Source of the DNA: an uncultured Hyphomicrobiales bacterium
GTDB lineage: Bacteria; Pseudomonadota; Alphaproteobacteria; Rhizobiales; Ancalomicrobiaceae
Direction of reading: 5' to 3'
NCBI GenBank assembly: GCA_903930435.1
Contig: CAIYYN010000058.1
Coordinates: 53,642-117,641, forward strand
Length of the DNA: 64,000 bases
In this document: positions 38,072 through 47,626 of the stretch, piece after piece
Position numbering within the stretch: the stretch's first letter is position 1
Layout: the number at the start of each line of letters is the position of its first letter
Notes under the pieces: generated by a model
Database searches by the model: none
Seen by the model: only the letters and a program-made list of their open reading frames with translations
What the model was told of the DNA's origin: nothing
Program-made: the position numbers and the translations under genes

Positions 38072-38821
38072 TTGCGCAAGATTGCCCTGATCACCGGCGC
38101 CAGTAGCGGTATTGGCAAGTTATCCGCCATCGCGCTCGCGAAAAGCGGGTTCGATATTGTCCTGACGGGTCGACGCCAGGCAGAGCTTGAACAAGCCGCG
38201 CACGATGTCGAGGCGACTGGTGCAAAGGCCTTGGCAGTTGTCGCCGATGTTGCCCAAGAAGACTCCGTCGAGCAGCTTTTTCAGTTTGTTGATCGGACTT
38301 TCGGACGACTTGATCTTCTCTTCAACAACGCCGGTTCGAATGTTCCAAGCGCCGATATTGACGCACTGACACTGGCTCAGTGGCGGAGCGTGGTCGACGT
38401 GATCCTGACCGGGTCATTTCTCTGTTCGCGGGCCGCGTTTCGGCAGATGAAGCTGCAGACTCCGCGTGGTGGTCGCATCATCAACAACGGGTCGGTCAGC
38501 GCGCAAGCCCCGCGTCCTGGATCGGTGCCCTATACGTCGGCCAAGCATGCGATTTCCGGTCTCACAAAGTCTCTGGCGCTCGATGGTCGCAAGTTCAATA
38601 TCGCCTGTGGTCAGATCGATATCGGCAATGCCGATACCAAAATGGGTGGTCGCATGAAGGCGGGTGTGATCCAGGCCAATGGTGACATGCGTGAAGAGCC
38701 GGTCATGGATCCCCAGTTGGTCGCCGATGCAGTCGTGACAATGGCCGGGCTGCCGCTCGCCGCCAATATTCTCAACATGACCATCATGGCGACGAACATG
38801 CCTCTGGTTGGTCGCGGCTAA
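38072..38821 (+). CDS. Short-chain dehydrogenase/reductase
   Basis: SDR of about 249 residues from the TTG at 38072, which has GGGAGA 6 bases upstream; there is no ATG near. Motifs: ALITGASSGIGK, LFNNAGSN, the catalytic triad in NNGSVSAQAPRPGSVPYTSA K (Ser, Tyr, Lys). It begins 34 bases after the hydroxyacid dehydrogenase. The C-terminal IDIGNADTKMGGRM is seen in SDRs that sit with sugar-acid or dicarboxylate genes, but the substrate is not known. Confidence 0.88.
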   Translation: MRKIALITGASSGIGKLSAIALAKSGFDIVLTGRRQAELEQAAHDVEATGAKALAVVADVAQEDSVEQLFQFVDRTFGRLDLLFNNAGSNVPSADIDALTLAQWRSVVDVILTGSFLCSRAAFRQMKLQTPRGGRIINNGSVSAQAPRPGSVPYTSAKHAISGLTKSLALDGRKFNIACGQIDIGNADTKMGGRMKAGVIQANGDMREEPVMDPQLVADAVVTMAGLPLAANILNMTIMATNMPLVGRG

Positions 38822-38842
38822 ACGCAGTTCGGGAGTCTGGGC

Positions 38843-39223
38843 ATGATCGACGTCGACTGGGACCATCTTCAAATTTTCGCGCAGGATCCTGAGCCGATGG
38901 CTCAGTGGTTCCGGACGTGGTTCAACGCGAGCGTCAATCCAACGACGACAGGCCGCATCGACGTCACACTTGCCGGCGTCCAGATCTTTATCGCCAAGCC
39001 ATCGGCGACGACGACGGATACGCCGCGACACCCGCACAACGGCTTCGACCACATTGGCCTGAAGGTGCAGAATCTGGAATCGGCGGCGCAGGCCTTGCGG
39101 GAAGGTGGTGTGCGATTCACATCCGAGCCGAAGGAAATCCGGCCCGGTGTCAGGATGTGCTTCATCGAAGGTCCGGAGGGGATTTCGATCGAACTGCTGG
39201 AGCGCTCCGGTCCGCAATCTTGA
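38843..39223 (+). CDS. VOC-family (glyoxalase-fold) protein
   Basis: A 126-residue vicinal-oxygen-chelate protein. The paired beta-alpha-beta units start with VDWDHLQIFAQDP and GFDHIGLKVQNLESAAQAL. Possible metal ligands are the His in WDHL and FDHI and the Glu in ISIELLE. The family includes isomerases, lyases and dioxygenases acting on carboxylates, which fits an operon with two dehydrogenases and a transporter. GGGAG lies before the ATG. Confidence 0.85.
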   Translation: MIDVDWDHLQIFAQDPEPMAQWFRTWFNASVNPTTTGRIDVTLAGVQIFIAKPSATTTDTPRHPHNGFDHIGLKVQNLESAAQALREGGVRFTSEPKEIRPGVRMCFIEGPEGISIELLERSGPQS

Positions 39224-39308
39224 GTTATCCGGGCACTGGATCAAACCGGCCAAAGACCTGAAGCGGCGAAAGACCGCAACCACTACCCCAAGAGGGAGGG
39301 AACCACGC

Positions 39309-40610
39309 ATGACATCGACAGCCTCGACCGCGACTGTTTCGGCAAAACCGACGCATGCCCGCTATTTCATCATTGCGATAATCCTGCTGGCAACGATCAT
39401 CAGCTACATTGATCGCACAAACCTTGGTATTGTCGCACCGTTCCTGAGCAAGGAGCTGGTCCTCGACAAAGCTCAGGTCGGTCAGCTCTTTGCAGCGTTT
39501 GGGTTGACCTATGCCTTTGCGCTCGTACCCGGCGGTTACATTGCTGACATGCTGGGATCACGGCTCTCCTATGCCGTCGCTTTGGTCCTGTGGTCGTTGG
39601 CGACAATGAGCCAGGGTCTGGTGAGTTCCTTTGCCGGACTGTTCGGTGCCCGTCTCTCTCTGGGTGTGCTCGAATCGCCGGCATTTCCTGCCAACGCCCG
39701 TGCTGTGACGATGTGGTTCCCGATGAAGGAGCGCGGGTTGGCGACGAGCATCTACGTCACAGGTCAATACGTCGGTGCTCCCCTGTTCGGTGGCCTGCTC
39801 TTGTGGATCGCCCAGGCATTTGGATGGCGGAGCGTGTTTTACGTTGCCGGGGGTGCAGGATTGTTGCTCGGACTTGCCTGGCATTGGCTGTACCAGGATC
39901 CCTTGCACAGCAAGCGCGCCAACGCTGCCGAACTCGCCTATATCGAGGCAGGTGGTGGGCTGACGACGAACCCGGACCGAGTGCCTTTCAGTCCCCAAGC
40001 GTTCTTTCAACTGCTGACCTATCGTTCGATCATCGGCATCTGCCTTGGCAAATTCTGCAACAATTCAGTGCTGGTCTTCTTTTCGACCTGGTTCATGACC
40101 TATCTGATTGAAGAACGTAAAATGACAATCCTCAAGGCAGGCATTTATCAGGTCATGCCCTGGCTTGGTGCTGCGGTGGGGATCTTGATTGCAGGCTATG
40201 TGTCTGATCTCCTGATCCGTCGTGGCTTCAGCATGTCGAGTGCGCGCAAGTTGCCGCTCGTTCTGGGCACGTTGCTCGCGTCATCAATCGTGCTGGTCAA
40301 CTTCGTTCAATCAGATATCGCCGCGATCGCCGTACTTTCGGTCTCGTTTTTCGCCCAAGGCCTGGCGTCGTCTTCCTGGGCGACGGTTTCAGAGGTTGCA
40401 CCCAAAAAGTATGTTGGTCTCGCCAGCGGTATTACCAGCCTTGCCGCCAATCTTGCCGGAGTGACGACGCCGCTCATCATCGGGTACATCCTTCAGGCTA
40501 CTGGCCAGTTCTTCTGGGCACTCAATTTCATCGCCGTCATTTGTCTGCTGGGTGCCTGCTCCTATATCTTCGTGATCGGCCCCTTGCAGCGCATTGAGCT
40601 AGAGAATTGA
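39309..40610 (+). CDS. MFS transporter, anion:cation symporter (ACS) type
   Basis: About 433 residues from the ATG at 39309, with GGAGGG 8 bases upstream; an in-frame start at 39105 would overlap the VOC gene and is rejected. Twelve membrane segments can be traced. ISYIDRTNLGIVAPFLSKEL at the first loop, GARLSLGVLESPAFPANARA and TSIYVTGQYVGAPLFG are typical of the ACS family, which takes up organic and sugar acids such as galactonate, glucarate or phthalate. It is last in the operon and presumably brings in the substrate of the dehydrogenases. Confidence 0.9.
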   Translation: MTSTASTATVSAKPTHARYFIIAIILLATIISYIDRTNLGIVAPFLSKELVLDKAQVGQLFAAFGLTYAFALVPGGYIADMLGSRLSYAVALVLWSLATMSQGLVSSFAGLFGARLSLGVLESPAFPANARAVTMWFPMKERGLATSIYVTGQYVGAPLFGGLLLWIAQAFGWRSVFYVAGGAGLLLGLAWHWLYQDPLHSKRANAAELAYIEAGGGLTTNPDRVPFSPQAFFQLLTYRSIIGICLGKFCNNSVLVFFSTWFMTYLIEERKMTILKAGIYQVMPWLGAAVGILIAGYVSDLLIRRGFSMSSARKLPLVLGTLLASSIVLVNFVQSDIAAIAVLSVSFFAQGLASSSWATVSEVAPKKYVGLASGITSLAANLAGVTTPLIIGYILQATGQFFWALNFIAVICLLGACSYIFVIGPLQRIELEN

Positions 40611-40919
40611 CATCAAATCTCTGATGATCAAGAAGGTGCTGCTTGCTCGAGGTTGGTAAGCGCGCGCGCCGACGAAATCAGACCAACTCACTGGGCTTGA
40701 CCCGACTGAGGCAGGCGCTTCGCCTGCAAACTCATTGGTATCGGGTCGCCATTCAATTCTGCTTTCGTCCGTCGCGGCCAAAATATATTTTGCCAGCTTA
40801 TTTATCTGCTTTCTGCCGTCGCTTGAATCGCGTCATGGTGTCTGATGAGCGTTTCGGTCCCGTCATAAAGATTTGTTAAGGGAGGTTTATCGCCACTTTT
40901 CACAGAGAGTGTATTCGTC
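40611..40919. other. Intergenic region between MFS transporter and phosphatase
   Basis: About 310 bases without a gene. One clean hairpin, GCAGGCG (40711-40717) CTT CGCCTGC (40721-40727), without T tract, lies 100 bases after the transporter stop. Confidence 0.5.
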
Positions 40920-42521
40920 ATGACCACCGCAAACACGGAATTTGGCCTCGACGTTAGCCGCCGCAGGCTCCTCGCAGCCGCAGGTATCGGTACCGGAATG
41001 CTTCTGACGGCTTCGGTTGGGCCAATTGAGGCAAGCGCAGCGACGACGAGCGTGACCAACACGACCGATCCCGTGAATACGCCACCCGTCGCCGGACTTC
41101 ATCTGCAGTTTGGCGCGGATGCGTCGTCCGAAATGGTCGTGTCATGGCACACGCTGCAGCCCGTCAAGCAACCGCGCGCATTGGTCGGTCGGATGGATGG
41201 CAAGCTGGAACAGGTGGTCGCCGCCAGTGAAGTGAGTTATGTGGATGGCAAGTCACACCAGACTGTCTATGCCTATCATGCCAAGGTGACCAATCTCGAC
41301 CCCGATGCAGCCTATATGTATGCTGCACTACACGATGGGGCCGAGCCCCAGTTCGGCAGCTTCCGCACGTCGCCGCGCGGTCGGCATGCACTCAGCTTCA
41401 CCAGCTTCGGCGATCAGGGCACGCCGACGCTCGGCAAGGTCTTTGTTCCACCAGCCGGCGTGAAGCTGAATGGAACCACGTATGTCAATGATAATCTTGG
41501 ATCGCCTGCGGCAGGGGATACGACCCTCGGCGTTGAGCGCCTGCGTCCACTTTTCCATCTGTTCAATGGTGATCTCTGCTACGCCAACATCGCTCAGGAC
41601 CGCGTCCGGACGTGGTGGGATTTCTGGACCAACAACAGCCGCAGCGCGCGCAATCGTCCCTGGATGCCATCACCAGGCAACCACGAAAACGAGCTTGGCA
41701 ATGGACCGATCGGCTATCAGGCCTATCAGACGTATTTCTCCTTGCCAACCGACGCAAGCCAGACCGAAGTAACCAAAGGCCTTTGGTATGCGTTCACAGC
41801 CGGATCGATCCGGGTTGTCGCTATCGCCAATGACGACGTCGTCTATCAGGACGGTGGCGATTCCTATGTGCGCGGGTATTCCGGTGGTGCCCAGAAGGCC
41901 TGGCTGGAAAAGCAACTGGCTGCTGCGCGTGCCGACACGTCAATCGACTGGCTGGTCGTGTGCATGCATCAGGTTGCCATTTCGACTGCCGATAAATTCA
42001 ACGGCGCTGATCTTGGCATTCGCGAAGAATGGTTGCCGCTCTTCGACAAATATGGCGTCGACCTCGTCGTCTGCGGTCATGAACATCACTACGAGCGTTC
42101 CCACCCCATTCGCGGCCAGCAAGTTAATGCGACCCTTACGCCGATCCCTGTCGCAACCGCCACCGACGTGATCGATACCACCAAGGGCACCGTGCATATG
42201 GTCATTGGCGGGGGCGGTACGTCGGTTCCGTCAAACGAGCTTTTCTTCAATCCGCCGTGCTGTCGGGTGATTGTGAGAGTTGGGGACAAGGATCCGGTCA
42301 CGCACAAGCGACCGCCAGTCTATGTGGCTGAAGACGCGACGTGGTCGGCGGTCCGCAACGCCGCCCATTCCTACGGGTTTGCTGCTTTCGATCTGGATCC
42401 AGGGACCCATCCGGGCGATTTCACCACGATCAAGGTGACTTACTACGATGTCGTGGGTGCCGATGGCCAGATCGCTCCGTTCGAGAGCTTCACGTTGCGC
42501 CGCCCGCGTCGCGACGCCTGA
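40920..42521 (+). CDS. Tat-exported purple acid phosphatase-like metallophosphoesterase
   Basis: A 533-residue secreted protein. Twin-arginine signal (SRRRLLAAAGIGTGM, cut near EASAA), an N-terminal fibronectin-like domain (about 55-155) and a calcineurin-like phosphoesterase domain. The five metal-binding blocks of purple acid phosphatases are present: FTSFGDQG, FNGDLCY, SPGNHENE, VVCMHQV and VCGHEHHYERSH. It should hydrolyse phosphate esters in the periplasm or outside, possibly for phosphate scavenging. It stands alone, with GGGAGG about 35 bases upstream but no close ribosome-binding site. Confidence 0.9.
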   Translation: MTTANTEFGLDVSRRRLLAAAGIGTGMLLTASVGPIEASAATTSVTNTTDPVNTPPVAGLHLQFGADASSEMVVSWHTLQPVKQPRALVGRMDGKLEQVVAASEVSYVDGKSHQTVYAYHAKVTNLDPDAAYMYAALHDGAEPQFGSFRTSPRGRHALSFTSFGDQGTPTLGKVFVPPAGVKLNGTTYVNDNLGSPAAGDTTLGVERLRPLFHLFNGDLCYANIAQDRVRTWWDFWTNNSRSARNRPWMPSPGNHENELGNGPIGYQAYQTYFSLPTDASQTEVTKGLWYAFTAGSIRVVAIANDDVVYQDGGDSYVRGYSGGAQKAWLEKQLAAARADTSIDWLVVCMHQVAISTADKFNGADLGIREEWLPLFDKYGVDLVVCGHEHHYERSHPIRGQQVNATLTPIPVATATDVIDTTKGTVHMVIGGGGTSVPSNELFFNPPCCRVIVRVGDKDPVTHKRPPVYVAEDATWSAVRNAAHSYGFAAFDLDPGTHPGDFTTIKVTYYDVVGADGQIAPFESFTLRRPRRDA

Positions 42522-42653
42522 ACAGGATTGATTGAGCTGTCCGCAGTTACAATCAACCCGGCGCCACAATGCGACGTCGTTGCGGACCATTGAGCCGATG
42601 TCCTGCCTTGCCTTGAGCGATCGGGACATTGGCGACGAGCACAGGATCAAAAC

Positions 42654-44354
42654 TCAAGGCGCAGCATCTCCGGCCAGGAAGTCGAAATCGCATCCCTCGG
42701 GGGCCTGCGTGACGGTGTTCCGGTACAGTGCCTTGTAGCCGCGCTTGGGCTTCGGCGGCGGCGCGAATCCCGCCAGACGGCGTGCGATTTCCTCCGCCGG
42801 GACCAGCAAATCGATGCTTTTGTTCGCGACCGACAGGCGAATCCGATCGCCAGTGCGAACCGCCGCCAATGGGCCGCCGATGGCAGCTTCGGGGGCGACA
42901 TGCAGGACGATTGTGCCAAAGGCGGTGCCAGACATGCGCGCATCTGAAATGCGGACCATGTCCTTAACGCCCTTTTGCGCAAGCTTTTTCGGGATCGACA
43001 GATAGCCCGCTTCCGGCATGCCTGCGGCATGTGGACCGGCGTTCTGCAATACGAGGATATCGCCTTCTGCCACGTCGAGATCAGGATCATCGACACGTGC
43101 AGCCATGTCATCAAGGCTGGTAAACACCACCGCGCGCCCTTCGCTCTCAAAGAGCTGAGGTGTGGCGGCGGCCCGCTTGAAGATTGCGCCGTCCGGAGCA
43201 AGCGAGCCCTTCAGGGTGATCAGTCCACCAACCGGCGAGACCGGGTCATTGAACGGACGGATGATGCTGCGATCAACATAGGGAAGTGGCTCTGCCAACC
43301 GATCAGCGAGAATGGTGCCTTCGACATCCATTGTGTCGAGATGCAGCAGCGGCTTCAGTTCGCGCAAAACTGCACCCAAGCCTCCTGCTGCGTGGAAATC
43401 CTCCATGTAGCCTTCACCCACCGGCTTCAGATCAACAAGTACGGGGGTTTCGTCGGAAATCTGGTTCATCCGTTCAGCGGAGATCCTGATGCCCAAACGA
43501 CCCGCAATCGCCGTCAGATGGACGATTGCATTGGTCGAACCACCGATACACATGAGGACCCGCAACGCGTTTTCGACGGATTTGTGAGTGATGACTTGCG
43601 ACGGTCGAATGCCGGTTGTGAGCAGGCGAACGGCTGCGGTGCCGCTCTGTTCAGCTGCTACCAGACGATGTGCATTCACTGCGGGAATTGCTGCGGTACC
43701 GGGCAGTGACATGCCGAGTGCTTCGGCAATGCACGCCATTGTGCTTGCCGTTCCCATCACGGCACAGGTCCCGGCGGTGACGGAAAGCTGCGATTCGATT
43801 TCAGTGATCTGGGTCTCGCTTACCGTTCCGGCGCGATATTTGCCCCAGAAACTGCGACAATCCGTGCACGCACCGAGACGTTGGCCATGATAGCGACCTG
43901 TGCTCATCGGGCCGGTGACAAGCTGGATCGCCGGAATATTGGCTGACGCCGCCCCCATCAACTGGGCTGGAACCGTCTTGTCGCAACCGCCGATCAGAAC
44001 CACGGCGTCCATCGGCTGCGCTCCGATCATCTCCTCGGTGTCCATCGCCATCAGATTGCGATACATCATCGAGGTTGGATTGAGGAACACTTCACCCAGC
44101 GAGATGGTCGGAAACGGACGCGGCAACGCACCAGCAGCCAGGACGCCACGCGAAACCGCTTCGACAAGATCATCCATCGAACGGTGGCAATTGTTGAAAC
44201 CCGAGGGCGTCATCGCGATCCCGACAATCGGTTTGGCGAGCATCTCCGTCGACAGTCCCATCGACCGCGCAAAGGATCGACGCAGATAGCGGGCGAAATC
44301 CGGGTCGCCGTAGTTCGTCAGGCCGCCGCCAATGCCATGCGGTTTGTCGGTCAT
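42654..44354 (-). CDS. Sugar-acid dehydratase of the IlvD/Edd family
   Basis: A 566-residue [2Fe-2S] dehydratase. Cluster cysteines by comparison with L-arabinonate dehydratase are C56 (GFNNCHRS), C124 (IGGCDKTVPA) and C197 (TAGTCAVMG). The segment GACTDCRSFWGKYRAG is the mark of the pentonate/hexonate subgroup and is not found in true IlvD. RISDARMSGT near 468-477 is the active-site loop. It therefore probably removes water from an aldonic acid to give a 2-keto-3-deoxy acid, rather than serving branched-chain amino acid synthesis. AAGGAG precedes the ATG. Its partner aldolase might have been the truncated gene at 28.5 kb. Confidence 0.88.
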   Translation of the reverse strand: MTDKPHGIGGGLTNYGDPDFARYLRRSFARSMGLSTEMLAKPIVGIAMTPSGFNNCHRSMDDLVEAVSRGVLAAGALPRPFPTISLGEVFLNPTSMMYRNLMAMDTEEMIGAQPMDAVVLIGGCDKTVPAQLMGAASANIPAIQLVTGPMSTGRYHGQRLGACTDCRSFWGKYRAGTVSETQITEIESQLSVTAGTCAVMGTASTMACIAEALGMSLPGTAAIPAVNAHRLVAAEQSGTAAVRLLTTGIRPSQVITHKSVENALRVLMCIGGSTNAIVHLTAIAGRLGIRISAERMNQISDETPVLVDLKPVGEGYMEDFHAAGGLGAVLRELKPLLHLDTMDVEGTILADRLAEPLPYVDRSIIRPFNDPVSPVGGLITLKGSLAPDGAIFKRAAATPQLFESEGRAVVFTSLDDMAARVDDPDLDVAEGDILVLQNAGPHAAGMPEAGYLSIPKKLAQKGVKDMVRISDARMSGTAFGTIVLHVAPEAAIGGPLAAVRTGDRIRLSVANKSIDLLVPAEEIARRLAGFAPPPKPKRGYKALYRNTVTQAPEGCDFDFLAGDAAP

Positions 44355-44523
44355 GGGATGCTCCTTCTTCTATCGACGACTGCCCTAATTCAGTTGAGCA
44401 CATGTTCTTGCTGGCACACCATAGCGCGGCTCTCGGGCCTTGCCAGCGACCAAATGCAGATGTCCCATTCGGTCTTGCCGCTGTTATTCATACCTCGAAT
44501 GCAAGTTGTGTGATGGAAGCAAC

Positions 44524-45435
44524 TCAGGGCCGCTCGCCTGTCGGCAATTCTTTCGTTCCCAGGGCATCCGCAAGTCGAACAGTTGCTGAACCACGCCGTG
44601 CCGGTTTTTGCTGCGTGTCGGAAGGTGCCCATGCGGAGGCGGACAGGATCTGGAATGTTGCCCGGATGCGCCCGTCCGGATCACTGAACCGCTCAGCGTA
44701 GACTTCCGCCGTCCGCACGAGAAGATCTCTGCGGATCGGCTTGCGACTGCGTTCAAGAAGCGGGTTGGAGGCACCCATGGCGCGCAAGTCGGCAACGAGA
44801 TCCAGCATCGAGCGGTATCGAACGGTCAGTCGTTCGCTGTCTGTGACTGGCAACGCAAAACCGGCGCGCTGGAGCAGCCCGCCGAGATCCCGCACATCCA
44901 GGAACGGGATAACGCGGGGCGATAATCCACCGGTCAACTCCGTCTCGGCGATGGCAAAGGACTCCCGCAATTCCTTCAGTGTGTCGCCACCTGCCAGCGC
45001 CGCCAGGTACAGGCCGTCTGGCTTGAGTGCGCGACGGATCTGGATCAGGACACCGGGCAGGTCATCAACCGTTTGTAGTGTCAGGCCCGAGACAACGAGA
45101 TCAAGTGATTGTGCGGCAAAGGGAAGCACATCTTCGTGACAAACCAGATCGGGTAATGAGATGGCCCCGGTCCCGGCGACGGTTTCGGGCCATAGGCAAT
45201 CCGCCCGGATGACGGCGCGGGTCTGGCCCGACGCCCTCAGCATAGTGGCGATGTGACCGGTGACACCTCCCAAAGCAACCGCCATGTCAAATTGCCGCAA
45301 GACGGAACCAAGTCGTTCACCAAGGTCTTCTGCGACCCGATGCATCAGGAAATCGGCACCGGGCTTGAACCGGCGCAGTGCGCGTTTGCGCTTTACCTCC
45401 AGCATGGCACGATCAAACAGCAGGGGGGTCGACAT
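44524..45435 (-). CDS. SAM-dependent methyltransferase, BioC/NDUFAF5-like
   Basis: About 303 residues from the ATG at 45435 (a GTG two codons earlier is possible). The class I fold is recognisable but motif I is atypical (MAVALGGVTGHIATML). Further blocks: DLVCHEDVLPFAAQSLDLVV, GLTLQTVDDLPGVLIQIRRA and LKPDGLYLAALAGGDTL. The C-terminal WAPSDTQQKPARRGSA is typical of the alphaproteobacterial homologues of human NDUFAF5, which hydroxylates an arginine in complex I. A role in complex I assembly is possible but inferred. It is divergent from comF, with about 57 bases between starts. Confidence 0.8.
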   Translation of the reverse strand: MSTPLLFDRAMLEVKRKRALRRFKPGADFLMHRVAEDLGERLGSVLRQFDMAVALGGVTGHIATMLRASGQTRAVIRADCLWPETVAGTGAISLPDLVCHEDVLPFAAQSLDLVVSGLTLQTVDDLPGVLIQIRRALKPDGLYLAALAGGDTLKELRESFAIAETELTGGLSPRVIPFLDVRDLGGLLQRAGFALPVTDSERLTVRYRSMLDLVADLRAMGASNPLLERSRKPIRRDLLVRTAEVYAERFSDPDGRIRATFQILSASAWAPSDTQQKPARRGSATVRLADALGTKELPTGERP

Positions 45436-45492
45436 GGTCACTCGGTCTCCAGCGGACTGCTTGTAATCGAGCTTTCCCTTTCACGGAAGGGT

Positions 45493-46338
45493 ATGATCGA
45501 CGACAAAGAGCTTGACGCTCTGATTGCAAGCGCATCAGATATAAGCGCTATGGAAGAATTGTCCTCGCCCCTGTCGTTCCGATCTCGTGTGCTCCATGTC
45601 GCCGAGCGTTGTTGGCACCTGGCGATCAATATAATTCTGCCGCCACTTTGCCTGTCGTGTCGCCAACCTGTGTCAGATCCGCACGGGCTGTGTCCGGTGT
45701 GCTGGAGTGGCATGCAGTTCATTGAGCGCCCGTATTGCGAACGATTGGGCATCCCCTTCGGTTTCGATCTTGGAGCCGGGGCTCTTTCGGCAGAAGCCAT
45801 AGCTAACCCACCAGTGTTCAATCGCGCGCGGGCTGCTGTCATATTCGGCGGAACTGCCCGGACGTTGATCCACGGTCTGAAATACCGGGATCGGGTGGAA
45901 CTGGCAGAGTTTATCGGCAAGATGATGCTGCGCGGTGGCCAGGACATTCTCGCAGACGCCGACATTCTGATCCCGGTTCCCCTGCATCGCTGGCGGTTGT
46001 TTTTTCGGAAATTCAATCAGTCCGCCCTGCTGGCGCAAGTTGTAGGCCGTCATGCGGGAATTGCCGTTGATCTGACGTCGCTGGAACGCATCCGCTCAAC
46101 GCCGCCTCAGGTTGGTTTGTCTGGCCAAAAACGGCATGAAAACATGCGCGGTGCATTCCGTGTCACCGATGCCGGTCGTCAGCGACTTGCCGGGAAGCGG
46201 TTGGTGCTTATCGACGATGCCTTTACGACCGGCGCAACACTGTCGGCTGCGACGCGAGCATTGAAGCGGGCAGGCGCTGCCAATATCGACGTTCTGACCT
46301 TTGCACGTGCGACGCTTAGCTCGGTCATCGGCAAATGA
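45493..46338 (+). CDS. comF: ComF-family phosphoribosyltransferase-like protein
   Basis: About 281 residues from the ATG at 45493; an ATG at 45550 is possible, and a longer frame from 45253 would overlap the divergent methyltransferase. N-terminal zinc ribbon: PPLCLSCRQPVSDPHGLCPVCW. The C-terminal PRTase domain carries the PRPP motif RLVLIDDAFTTGATLSAA. ComF proteins work in DNA uptake or recombination in naturally competent bacteria, yet are present in many that are not. It is followed by grxC on the same strand. Confidence 0.88.
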   Translation: MIDDKELDALIASASDISAMEELSSPLSFRSRVLHVAERCWHLAINIILPPLCLSCRQPVSDPHGLCPVCWSGMQFIERPYCERLGIPFGFDLGAGALSAEAIANPPVFNRARAAVIFGGTARTLIHGLKYRDRVELAEFIGKMMLRGGQDILADADILIPVPLHRWRLFFRKFNQSALLAQVVGRHAGIAVDLTSLERIRSTPPQVGLSGQKRHENMRGAFRVTDAGRQRLAGKRLVLIDDAFTTGATLSAATRALKRAGAANIDVLTFARATLSSVIGK

Positions 46339-46453
46339 TCTTCAAATATGTTATCGATTATATGTGATTTGTGAACGGATTGGTCGTGATTATATAGTGG
46401 GTTCAGACTGGTAGGCTGGCCTCTTTGGTCAAGCTCGTGAATGGAGGTCCGTC

Positions 46454-46708
46454 GTGGTTCCTGTTACCATCTACACGCGCAACTTCTGTGGCTATTGCAC
46501 GGCCGCGAAAGCGCTGCTTGTTCGGAAGAATGTCGACTTTCTCGAGAAGAATGCCAGCATTGATGCCGATGCGCGTCGCGAGATGATTGAGCGGTCGGGA
46601 CGGGCAACCTTCCCTCAGATTTTCATCGGTGAGACCCATGTCGGCGGCTGTGATGATCTGCAATTGCTGGATGCAACCGGAAAGCTTGACCCAATGCTGG
46701 CGGGTTGA
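46454..46708 (+). CDS. grxC: Glutaredoxin 3
   Basis: An 84-residue dithiol glutaredoxin: VTIYTRNFCGYCTAAKALL has the redox pair CGYC (codons 11-14), and GRATFPQIFIGETHVGGCDD contains the cis-Pro and the glutathione-binding GG. It reduces disulfides with glutathione. The start is GTG at 46454, with GGAGG 6 bases upstream. It belongs to the comF-grxC-amidase-DUF1178 run, a common alphaproteobacterial order. Confidence 0.95.
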   Translation: MVPVTIYTRNFCGYCTAAKALLVRKNVDFLEKNASIDADARREMIERSGRATFPQIFIGETHVGGCDDLQLLDATGKLDPMLAG

Positions 46709-46768
46709 GCGCAGATTGGCTAAGATGTGTACCTCGAATTTATCAGCAAGTCGGAGGCTACCCTCGCC

Positions 46769-47626
46769 ATGACCCAATTTCGCGCTGCTCTCGTCCAGAT
46801 GCGCTCAACGCCGAGCGTTGAGCCAAACATTGCTTCGGCGGAGTCCCTGATCCGTGAGGCTACCGGGCAGGGTGCCGTTTATATACAGACGCCTGAAAAT
46901 ACGAACATTCTTGAACCCGACAGTGCGCGCCTGTTCGCTGCTCTGACCGACGAAGCGAACGATCCGACGCTCAGGCGTCTGCGCAGCGTTGCTGCAGAAC
47001 TCGGGATCTGGCTTCACATTGGATCGCTAGCCATTCGCCAAACCGATACAAAGGCAGCTAATCGGGCGTTTCTGATCGCTCCGGATGGAGCCATCGTTGC
47101 CCGCTACGACAAGATTCATCTGTTTGATGTTGACCTGGCCAATGGCGAAACCTTCCGTGAAAGTGACAGGGTGCGGCCGGGTGCAGAAGCCGTCACCTAT
47201 GAATTGCCATTCGGGATGCTCGGATTCTCCATCTGTTACGACATGCGCTTCGCGCATCTGTATCGGGCACTTTGCCAGGCTGGCGGAGCCGAAATTCTGA
47301 CGGCGCCTGCGGCCTTTACAAAGACAACTGGCGAGGCCCATTGGCATGTGCTGCTGCGCGCGCGGGCGATCGAGAATGGTGCCTGGATGCTTGCTGCGGC
47401 GCAGGGCGGGACCCATGAAACCGGTCGCCAGACGTATGGCCACTCGATCATCATCGATCCCTGGGGGCGCGTAGTCGCTGAAGCCGGTATTGATCCTTGC
47501 GTGATCGTTGCTGATATCGACACAGACGAAGTTGCGCGGGTTCGCGGTCGGATTCCGTCGCTGAAACATGATCGAGACTATGCGCAGCCCAGGCTGCCGA
47601 TGCATTTGAAGGGTGCAGCGGAATGA
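46769..47626 (+). CDS. Carbon-nitrogen hydrolase, Nit1/Nit2-like amidase
   Basis: About 285 residues from the ATG at 46769 (GGAGG 11 bases upstream); an in-frame start at 46727 is less likely. The nitrilase-fold triad is visible: Glu in QTPENTNI, Lys in RYDKIHLFD, Cys in FSICYDMRF. The Nit1/Nit2 branch removes damaged or side-product metabolites such as deaminated glutathione or 2-oxoglutaramate, which fits the neighbouring glutaredoxin. The stop overlaps the DUF1178 start by 4 bases (ATGA). Confidence 0.9.
   Translation: MTQFRAALVQMRSTPSVEPNIASAESLIREATGQGAVYIQTPENTNILEPDSARLFAALTDEANDPTLRRLRSVAAELGIWLHIGSLAIRQTDTKAANRAFLIAPDGAIVARYDKIHLFDVDLANGETFRESDRVRPGAEAVTYELPFGMLGFSICYDMRFAHLYRALCQAGGAEILTAPAAFTKTTGEAHWHVLLRARAIENGAWMLAAAQGGTHETGRQTYGHSIIIDPWGRVVAEAGIDPCVIVADIDTDEVARVRGRIPSLKHDRDYAQPRLPMHLKGAAE

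Noticed and set aside
42654..44354. True dihydroxy-acid dehydratase (ilvD) for valine/isoleucine synthesis
   Set aside because: The GACTDCRSFW segment and the cysteine spacing are those of aldonate dehydratases.
44524..46338. ComF starting at 45253
   Set aside because: Would overlap the first 180 bases of the divergent methyltransferase and adds residues unlike any ComF; the start near 45493 is preferred.
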